A stretch of 9,972 nucleotides of DNA, from positions 1 to 9,972 of the forward strand of contig JAQTMA010000151.1 in assembly GCA_028714615.1 (NCBI GenBank), read 5' to 3'. Made by a program: the position numbers and the translations under genes. The stretch is from Anaerolineaceae bacterium. Lineage in GTDB: Bacteria; Chloroflexota; Anaerolineae; Anaerolineales; Anaerolineaceae. Each line of letters begins with the position of its first letter. The stretch's first letter is position 1. Under the pieces are notes generated by a model, which searched no databases, was not told the DNA's origin, and saw only the letters and a list, made by a program, of their open reading frames with translations. This document shows positions 5,040 to 9,972 of this stretch, piece after piece.

Positions 5040-5660
5040 ATGAAAAAGAAAATCACCATCACGCCAATCCGCGTTGCCGACTTGCTCGCCGAGGGCGAGC
5101 GGATGCCGGTCTATGTGCACGTCATCGACCATCCCGATGCGTGTGTGCTGGTCGACACCGGCATGACGGAACTGCACCCGGCGGCGGCCGATCTTGATCC
5201 CCGTCTCACTCCACTGAGCCAGCAGGACTTCGACCTCGCGAGTATTGATATCGTCGTCAACACACACCTACACTTCGACCACTGTGGTGGCAACCACCTC
5301 TTCGCCGGCAAGCCGATCTATGTTCAGCGTCTGGAGCTCGACGACGCGCGCAGCAAGGAGGACTACACGATTCGAGAGTGGGTAGATGCGCCCGGCGTGC
5401 AGTATGTGCCGGTCGACGGCGAGCTCGAACTGCTTCCCGGGCTCCGGCTCGTCCCCGCGCCGGGCCACACAGACGGGATGCAGATGGTCGTCGTCGAGAC
5501 GGGCGGGCGTCCGGTCATCGTCGGCGGCGACGTGGCGGTGTGGTTCGGCGAGCTCGACGAGCCGCGCACCGAAGGCCAGCTGCGAGTGCTTGCGCTCGAC
5601 CCCGAGCTGGTCTGGCTCACGCACACGGACGAGCCGTGGCGACCTGGTCATGAGGCTTAA
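5040..5660 (+). CDS. Metallo-beta-lactamase-fold hydrolase, N-acyl homoserine lactonase-like
   Basis: A 206-residue MBL-fold enzyme. The dinuclear metal ligands are all visible: HLHFDH at residues 76-81 (His76, His78, Asp80, His81), His143 in APGHTDG, Asp164 in VGGDV, and His195 in LTHTDEPW. The THLHFDHCGGN block and the general order resemble the quorum-quenching N-acyl homoserine lactonase group, which hydrolyses lactone rings. MBL-fold substrates cannot be fixed from motifs, so another ester or lactone substrate is possible. It is somewhat shorter than many lactonases, but all ligands are present, so it should be active. It has no signal peptide and is probably cytosolic. It has its own promoter and operator, and the ATG lies about 13 bases after the expected transcription start, with a weak ribosome binding site. 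It is very GC-rich next to an AT-rich promoter, a sign of recent acquisition. Confidence 0.88.
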   Translation: MKKKITITPIRVADLLAEGERMPVYVHVIDHPDACVLVDTGMTELHPAAADLDPRLTPLSQQDFDLASIDIVVNTHLHFDHCGGNHLFAGKPIYVQRLELDDARSKEDYTIREWVDAPGVQYVPVDGELELLPGLRLVPAPGHTDGMQMVVVETGGRPVIVGGDVAVWFGELDEPRTEGQLRVLALDPELVWLTHTDEPWRPGHEA

Positions 5661-5781
5661 TGCTTTTTAGCCGGGCAGGGGTGGAATCTCCGCTCCGGTT
5701 CAAGGTGAGGCGTAAGAAGGAAAATTTCCGCAAGAATAACAATCGTTTCATCACTTATTACATTAGAGGTATGACTGACCT

Positions 5782-6234
5782 ATGACAGATAAAAGCAAGG
5801 CCACTCAAAACAAAACTTCGGTCAAAGACTACATTGCTTCACTTGATGATGAGCAATCTGTAAAAGATTGCCTTGTGCTGATTGAAATGATGCGACGAAT
5901 AAGTGGGCATGAGCCAAAGATGTGGAATGTGGGCACTATCGGGTTTGATACCTATCATTACAAATACGACAGCGGGCGCGAAGGCGACGGTCATATTATT
6001 GGTTTTTATCCAAGAAAAGGTAAAATCACCGTTTACCTGATGGACGGCACGGCACGCTACACTGGATTGCTGGCTAAGTTAGGGAAACATACGACGACTG
6101 GGTATTGTCTCTATATCAAGCGGCTGAGTGATATAGAGCTGCCAATCCTTGAGCAAATCGTGCAAAAGTCTTATGAGAATATAAAGTCCCAAGACGGGCA
6201 TATACACCGAGTATTATGGCAAACTGAAAAATAG
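5782..6234 (+). CDS. DUF1801 domain protein (YdhG-like fold)
   Basis: The 150-residue protein matches the DUF1801 family. After a polar N-terminus (TDKSKATQNKTSVKDYIASL) come a helix with DCLVLIEMMRRISGHEPKMW, the characteristic GTIGFDTYHYKYDSGREGD, the strand GFYPRKGKITVYLM, and then LLAKLGKHTTTGYCLYIKRL followed by the closing helix. These blocks are the core of the family. Its biochemical role is not known. Related proteins share the fold of frataxin-like iron chaperones, but metal binding cannot be claimed here. The start at 5782 has GAGGT about twelve bases upstream. An ATG at 5771 opens only a four-codon frame. The gene stands alone with about 120 bases before it, no clear promoter, and structured DNA after it. 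Confidence 0.87.
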   Translation: MTDKSKATQNKTSVKDYIASLDDEQSVKDCLVLIEMMRRISGHEPKMWNVGTIGFDTYHYKYDSGREGDGHIIGFYPRKGKITVYLMDGTARYTGLLAKLGKHTTTGYCLYIKRLSDIELPILEQIVQKSYENIKSQDGHIHRVLWQTEK

Positions 6235-6240
6235 GCCTTT

Positions 6241-6309
6241 CTGCCGAAACTAATCCCAACTTTTCCCAAGTGAATGAAACTGGCTTTGGGGTTTTTCCTG
6301 TTTCGACAG
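6241..6309. other. Long imperfect hairpin after the DUF1801 gene
   Basis: CTGCCGAAAC (6241-6250) pairs with GTTTCGACAG (6300-6309) at nine of ten positions. Inside it, AATCCCAA (6252-6259) pairs with TTGGGGTT (6286-6293) with one wobble. The result is a two-part stem with an asymmetric bulge, starting six bases after the stop codon. It could end the transcript or be a degenerate recombination structure. It lacks the GTTRRRY box of attC sites. Confidence 0.4.
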
Positions 6310-6333
6310 CAAGTCTTGTCCCACCCACCTGCC

Positions 6334-6352
6334 GCTAACGCACACCGTTAGC
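6334..6352. repeat. Palindrome GCTAACG-CACAC-CGTTAGC
   Basis: Perfect 7-bp arms with a 5-nt loop sit 8 bases before the ribosome binding site of the next gene. The words CTAAC and GTTAG are those of integron core sites, but the full GTTRRRY box is not met (GTTAGCC) and 19 bp is too short for an attC. It could be a collapsed cassette junction, an operator or a transcript hairpin. Confidence 0.45.
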
Positions 6353-6370
6353 CCGCTTAAGGAGCTAATA

Positions 6371-6925
<555 letters not shown>

Positions 6926-6945
6926 CAGAAAAATACAAGGTATCT

Positions 6946-7347
6946 ATGAAAAATTCCAACACACACTATCAACGGATCGCAAAAATGACCTTCGCTACCG
7001 TTTATCCGCTATATCTGGCAAAGATCGAGAAGAAAGGCAGAACCAAGGAAGAATTGCATCAGGTTATAAAGTGGTTAACAAGTTTCGATCACGAGAAGCT
7101 TCAGGAACTAATAGAGGAAAAGGCAACTTTTGAAACATTCTTCCAACAGGCTTCGCTAAACCCGAATGCCCGCCTCATCACGGGTGTAATCTGTGGGTAT
7201 CGGGTGGAGGAGATTGAGGACCCTTTGACGCAGCGGGTCCGGTATTTGGATAAGCTGGTGGATGAGTTGGCCAAGGGCAGGAAGATGGAGAAGATTCTGC
7301 GTGGCTCGTCGGCTGTTTATCGAATCAAAATCTTTGTTGAAAACTAA
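6946..7347 (+). CDS. DUF2200 domain protein
   Basis: The 133-residue product is a clear full-length DUF2200 protein. The blocks TFATVYPLYLAKIEKKGRTKEE, VIKWLTSFD, ATFETFFQQA, NPNARLITGVICGYRVEEI and YLDKLVDELAKGRKMEKIL occur in the family order. Its role is not known. The protein is small, soluble and mainly helical. The ATG at 6946 has AAGG six bases upstream and lies 20 bases after the reductase gene stop, so the two may be co-transcribed. The two genes differ sharply in GC content, which suggests separate origins. A strong hairpin begins at its stop codon. Confidence 0.9.
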   Translation: MKNSNTHYQRIAKMTFATVYPLYLAKIEKKGRTKEELHQVIKWLTSFDHEKLQELIEEKATFETFFQQASLNPNARLITGVICGYRVEEIEDPLTQRVRYLDKLVDELAKGRKMEKILRGSSAVYRIKIFVEN

Positions 7348-7374
7348 ATACACTGCTTATTTGCAATGTATTTA
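7345..7374 (+). terminator. Stem-loop at the end of the DUF2200 gene
   Basis: TAAATACA (7345-7352), beginning at the stop codon, pairs perfectly with TGTATTTA (7367-7374). After one mismatch three more pairs close a TTATTT loop. The outer stem is AT-rich and no separate T-run follows, so it is a plausible but not classical terminator. Confidence 0.55.
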
Positions 7375-7495
7375 CCCATGATAGGTCAGTAAACCGGCGT
7401 AGTTGCAGCGAATCATGGTTCTTTATAATTAATAGGTTTACGCCATATGAATGGCAAATGCCGGACGTTTCCGGACAAAAATGAGAGGAAATGAT

Positions 7496-7933
7496 ATGAC
7501 TCTTAAGCGGATGGACAACGTCGGCATCGTGGTAGAGTCCCTCGATGCCGCCATCTCTTTTTTCGCCGAGATTGGTCTCAAGCTCGAAGGGCGCGCCACG
7601 ATCGAAGGAGAATGGGCCGGGCGCGTCACCGGACTAGGATCCCAGCGCGTCGAGATCGCCATGATGGTCACCCCCGACGGCCACAGCCGGCTCGAGATCT
7701 CGCGATTTCTCACCCCGCCTGTAGTCGCTGATCACCGGAACGCCCCGGTGAACGCGCTTGGTTACCTACGCGTCATGTTCACTGTGGACGATATCGACGA
7801 GACGCTCGCCAGGCTCCGGAAGCGCGGGGCGCAGCTCGTCGGCGAAGTGGTCCAGTATGAAGACGCGTATCGGCTCTGCTACATCCGCAGCCCCGAAGGG
7901 CTTCTCATCGGGCTCGCCGAGGAGCTCGGGTAA
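7496..7933 (+). CDS. VOC family protein (glyoxalase/bleomycin-resistance fold)
   Basis: A 145-residue vicinal oxygen chelate superfamily protein with two paired beta-alpha-beta-beta-beta modules. The first contains MDNVGIVVESLDAAISFF and the strand RLEISRFLTPP. The second contains GYLRVMFTVDDIDETLARLR, the GEVVQYEDAYRLCYIRSPEG turn, and the end GLLIGLAEELG. Two acidic metal-ligand positions look present (Glu in LEISRF, Glu in LAEE). The usual first His before the opening strand is replaced by Asn (DNVGIVV), so glyoxalase I activity should not be assumed. The substrate is unknown. I chose ATG 7496 because GAGAGGA lies five bases before it. An upstream ATG at 7451 adds residues that do not look like the family. 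GC-rich, in contrast to the AT-rich DNA just before it. Confidence 0.9.
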   Translation: MTLKRMDNVGIVVESLDAAISFFAEIGLKLEGRATIEGEWAGRVTGLGSQRVEIAMMVTPDGHSRLEISRFLTPPVVADHRNAPVNALGYLRVMFTVDDIDETLARLRKRGAQLVGEVVQYEDAYRLCYIRSPEGLLIGLAEELG

Positions 7934-7957
7934 AGCGTTCCTGGATAGGCGCAGAAA

Positions 7958-7986
7958 GGCACTTGCCTTGCGGCAAGCGAACTGCC
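7958..7986. other. Hairpin between the VOC gene and the monooxygenase fragment
   Basis: GGCA-CTTGCC (7958-7967), a TTGC loop and GGCAAG (7972-7977) form a stem continued by TGCC (7983-7986) across a 5-nt bulge. It begins 25 bases after the VOC stop and marks the junction with the decayed gene. There is no T-run. Confidence 0.4.
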
Positions 7987-8063
7987 GGTTGGGATATATT
8001 CATTGGCGTGAAACAACCGATTGGAGCGGAGTGCTAGCCGGCACTCGTGACAGTTCGCAAGCG

Positions 8064-8234
8064 GAGGCCCGTGATTTTGGTTTTGTCGGGACGCCTGCAC
8101 AAGTCACAGAGCAGATGCGCAGCTTTATTAATCTAGGCGTTGATTACTTCATGCTTCGCTGCGAAAGCTTCCCCAGGCTTGAGCCATTGGAACTCCTGGC
8201 GAATGAAGTTGCTCCGGCTCTGAACAATAGCTAA
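8064..8234 (+). pseudogene. Luciferase-like (LLM) flavin oxidoreductase, C-terminal fragment
   Basis: The last 56 codons of this frame read like the end of an LLM-class flavin-dependent monooxygenase: FVGTPAQVTEQMRSFINLGV, DYFMLRCESFP, then LLANEVAPALN. The GTPAQV block (cofactor and oligomer side of the barrel) followed by a hydrophobic strand and the final helix with [NE]EV-P is characteristic. Nothing of the N-terminal 80 percent of the barrel is present, and no start codon with a ribosome binding site precedes it. The frame runs upstream without a stop into the end of the VOC gene, but that part shows no family resemblance. It is a stump left when the preceding DNA replaced the rest of the gene. 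Confidence 0.75.
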
Positions 8235-8307
8235 GCACCTGTGGTACGATAATTAAAGTGCGTTCGATACGAATACAATTCTTATCCTTTGTTCAAAGTA
8301 GATTCCT

Positions 8308-8666
8308 ATGGCAAAGAAAATAGTTATTCCCGAGAAATATCGGATTTGGATTGAAGTGCGCAAGCGATACCACCTTTCCGATGCGCAAATCCAGATGGCA
8401 AGAGAATTGGGACTCAATCCACACAAATTTGAAATAATTGCAAATAAAAAACAAGAGCCTTGAAAGATTCCCCTGCCCAGTTTATCGAATCAATTAATCT
8501 CAAACGGTTTCACAAAAGCCAACCGGATGTCGTTCTAAGCTTAGAAAATATGATTCAGGTCCAGCAAGAAAAGAATGCTCAGATGAAAGCCCGTAAATCA
8601 GAGATGAAGGACAATTCAACAAGCAGCGACACTGATACTTCCTCGACTGAACAAGCGAAGCTGTGA
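8308..8666 (+). pseudogene. Small conserved 'QEP-W-K' family protein, broken by nonsense and frameshift
   Basis: From ATG 8308 the first 51 residues (MAKKIVIPEKYRIWIEVRKR, then QMARELGLNPHKFEII and KKQEP) match a small bacterial protein family of unknown function that I recall continuing W-K-[LI]-P-L-P-x-F-I-E and then KRF. Here a TGA at 8461-8463 stands where Trp (TGG) is expected, and KIPLP follows in frame. The frame then shifts within a C-rich stretch near 8475, where one base appears lost. The other frame continues QFIESINLKRF, DVVLSLEN and a Lys/Ser/Thr-rich tail to 8666. Both halves are recognisable, so this is one gene with two lesions. Alternatively the second half could be translated separately from TTG 8460, which overlaps the TGA. 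No promoter or strong ribosome binding site was found. Confidence 0.65.
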
Positions 8667-8700
8667 AATAAACAAGAAGAACTTCCTGAATTGCAGTGGT

Positions 8701-8735
8701 GGCTTCCTGAAGACTCGTGAAATCTTCAGGAAGCC
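8701..8735. terminator. Perfect 13-bp hairpin between convergent genes
   Basis: GGCTTCCTGAAGA (8701-8713) and TCTTCAGGAAGCC (8723-8735) pair perfectly around a 9-nt loop. It lies between the plus-strand gene ending at 8666 and the minus-strand helicase remnant ending at 8769, the usual place for a shared terminator. T-runs are weak on both sides. A third copy of the word CTTCCTGAA lies just upstream, near 8676-8684. Confidence 0.65.
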
Positions 8736-8768
8736 TGTATTTATACGGCCTTAGAGGCTCTTCATTTC

Positions 8769-9230
8769 TTACTCCTCTCCCCATATGGATAATTGGCCAG
8801 GAAAAGCACGGTTTCCATGCTTTCCATTTCTTCCACTCGCAGGTTTTATGCCTCCTATCGAATGTTTCCGCAGCCACTCTTCCCAGGTCTGGGATGCTGG
8901 TAGCACCGGCACCATGAGCGGGCTGGCTTCCGTTGGGCAGCCAAACGGAGAGTTGGAGACCTGCATTTCATCAGCAAAATGCGTTTGCAGATCTGCCAGC
9001 CGTGTGCCGTTGAGCACGTCCCTGGCGAGCTGCGTCAGGAAATCGCCGTCATCTTCAGGGACGATAGCGCCGCCCACCTCATCCCCGAATAGCAGTTGTG
9101 CTGCCTTCTCCTTGCGTCCGATCAGAGAGAGAGCTTTGGCTTCCATTGTCGATGAGTAGATCGAGAAGACCGCTTTTACCGGTTGGGATTGGCCCAAACG
9201 CCAAACACGTCTGAAACTGTGCCATAATAT
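8769..9230 (-). pseudogene. SNF2-type helicase, C-terminal fragment
   Basis: On the minus strand the fragment opens with HSFRRVWRLGQSQPVK, which is helicase motif VI of the SNF2/Swi2 family (the two Arg fingers and the R-x-G-Q signature). It continues with VFSIYSSTMEAKALSLIGRK, then KAAQLLFGDEVGG and PEDDGDFLTQLARDVL, the usual tail of these bacterial helicases. The final 60 or so residues are variable and end in LSIWGEE. Upstream of motif VI the frame hits TAA at 9231-9233, and no start or ribosome binding site precedes it, so it is not a functional gene. The frame belongs with the fragment at 9260-9643. Confidence 0.8.
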
Positions 9231-9259
9231 TTAAAGTGAATATTCGATCTCAAAATACA

Positions 9260-9643
9260 CTACCGTCGAGAAAAGAACCAGGCAGCCAAGTGGAAAGATA
9301 AACGGCTGGATTGGATGGCCTGCTGCTTGAGGCTGCTGTCCATGCTCTGGTACTGCTGCCCCTGATCGTCCAACATTTCCAGGGTGACGACTTCCTCTTT
9401 GTAACTGGGCAGTGCCAGGTTCAGATCCTTCAGGCTGAGAAAGATGGTCGTATCCAGTAGCCGGCTGACGATGGCCGGGCTGATAACCGGTTGTTCTTTA
9501 GCCTGGTTGCGATAGCGCCGGTTGCCGGTGAACACGCCGTCTTCGTCGGCGTCATCGTTCCGTCTTCTGCGGTGGGTGGTTTCCAGCACTCCGTAAAGCA
9601 GGGCCCAGCGCTTCTCGTCGTGAAACGCAAAATTGTGTCGCAC
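9260..9643 (-). pseudogene. SNF2-type helicase, middle fragment
   Basis: This minus-strand frame (open from ATG 9733) carries inter-lobe sequence of the same helicase type: FAFHDEKRWALLYGVLE, then DGVFTGNRRYRNQAKE, PAIVSRLLDTTIFLSLKDL, and ALPSYKEEVVTLEML followed by a helix with QQYQSMDSSLKQQ. These come just before helicase motifs IV-VI in intact proteins. The segment that should connect it to motif VI (roughly 150 or more residues with motifs IV and V) is missing. Only about 30 bases of unrelated AT-rich DNA separate the fragments. The N-terminal Walker motifs are also absent. About the first 30 residues of the frame show no family resemblance, so I start the remnant near 9643. Confidence 0.75.
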
Positions 9644-9814
9644 GCCATGGTTTGACTTCCATGCAGTTTTGTTCGGCGCCTGGAACAATCTCGAGTGAGA
9701 CGTATAATGAGTAAATGGCAAATATCCTCGCAATACTATCAGTCTCTCGCGTCGTATAGAGCATCATCCTCGGTGCCATGCTGATGCATATCACAGTTAA
9801 GGAATATCCATAAT

Positions 9815-9972
9815 ATGAACAGAACAATCACCACATATATGGCGACACTCGTCGGACTGATATGCGTCTATTTCATCGTCCGAGTAGTCTTCTTTCCCCA
9901 GACAAGAACGGTGAGTAGTGACCTGATCCAGGGTGCACTCATCGGTTTCGGGCTGGCGTTTGTCTCGGCCCA
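9815..9972 (+). CDS. Membrane protein, N-terminal part (runs off the window)
   Basis: The frame opens with ATG 9815 (MNRTITTYMATLVGLICVYF) and is still open at the window end, 52 codons on. A first membrane helix spans about residues 8-27, followed by a short basic/polar loop (RVVFFPQTRTVSSDL) and the start of a second helix (GALIGFGLAFVSA). AAGGA lies 11 bases before the ATG, slightly long but usable. The opposite-strand neighbour is a helicase relic, so the gene probably has its own promoter in the preceding AT-rich 100 bases. The family is not recognisable from this part. Confidence 0.6.
   Translation, partial: MNRTITTYMATLVGLICVYFIVRVVFFPQTRTVSSDLIQGALIGFGLAFVSA

Noticed and set aside
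5268..5651. Long minus-strand and alternative frames over the MBL gene
   Set aside because: High GC content creates open shadow frames. All conserved metal ligands are in the plus-strand frame 5040-5660.
5680..5715. tRNA-like 3' half (GGTTCAAG after a small stem) between the MBL and DUF1801 genes
   Set aside because: No matching acceptor, D or anticodon arms could be built, and the putative T stem does not pair.
7988..7994. GTTGGGA after the hairpin at 7958-7986 as a third attC R' box
   Set aside because: The last base breaks the GTTRRRY rule and no RYYYAAC partner lies at a suitable distance. Kept only as a hairpin.
8460..8666. Independent 68-residue gene starting at TTG 8460
   Set aside because: Its beginning and the preceding 51-residue frame together match one small protein family, so a broken single gene is the simpler explanation. 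Separate translation is kept as an alternative.

Overview
The window reads like an accessory region of an environmental bacterium, most plausibly a Chloroflexota (Anaerolineae-like) genome. Three things point that way: the membrane-anchored PCxxPC protein at 4098-4838 looks like a family I associate with that phylum, the small 'QEP-W-K' protein family at 8308-8666 is compatible with it, and GC-rich 'actinobacterial-style' housekeeping-like genes sit among AT-rich ones. This is an inference from remembered protein style, not a search result. No rRNA, tRNA or CRISPR array was seen.

Left part (1-2075). A 66-residue unknown protein is encoded on the minus strand (237-437). Just upstream of it lies a perfect 12-bp intrinsic terminator (492-532) that faces the minus strand and has no surviving gene to serve. 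A short C-terminal remnant of an IS91-type transposase follows (636-857). Next is a compact ArsR repressor / SRPBCC (AHSA1-like) operon with a -35 box and a partial operator over the putative -10. The repressor appears to use a non-canonical start, and the two genes overlap by ATGA.

IS630 element (2076-3166). It is flanked by TA, has short inverted ends and carries a minus-strand transposase broken by an in-frame TAG and an A8 frameshift. The DDE residues are still present.

Middle part (3345-8234). A run of small, unrelated genes lies entirely on the plus strand: a polytopic membrane protein, the PCxxPC protein, a metallo-beta-lactamase-fold hydrolase (lactonase-like) with its own strong promoter and palindromic operator, a DUF1801 protein, a RibD/DHFR-like reductase, a DUF2200 protein and a VOC/glyoxalase protein. 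A decayed luciferase-like monooxygenase C-terminus ends the run. GC content and codon use switch from gene to gene. Two intergenic structures (3345-3430 and 4885-4959) have partial attC architecture (RYYYAAC-like...GTTRRRY with inverted repeats). Other junctions hold hairpins without the full consensus. The best reading is a cassette-like island of acquired genes, possibly an integron-derived array without a visible integrase. This is a hypothesis.

Right part (8308-9972). A small conserved gene is broken by TGG->TGA plus a one-base deletion. A 13-bp hairpin separates it from a decayed, internally deleted SNF2-type helicase on the minus strand. A membrane protein gene starts at 9815 and runs off the window.

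No complete new multi-gene system was recognised. The window is a mosaic of acquired single genes, mobile-element debris and gene fossils.
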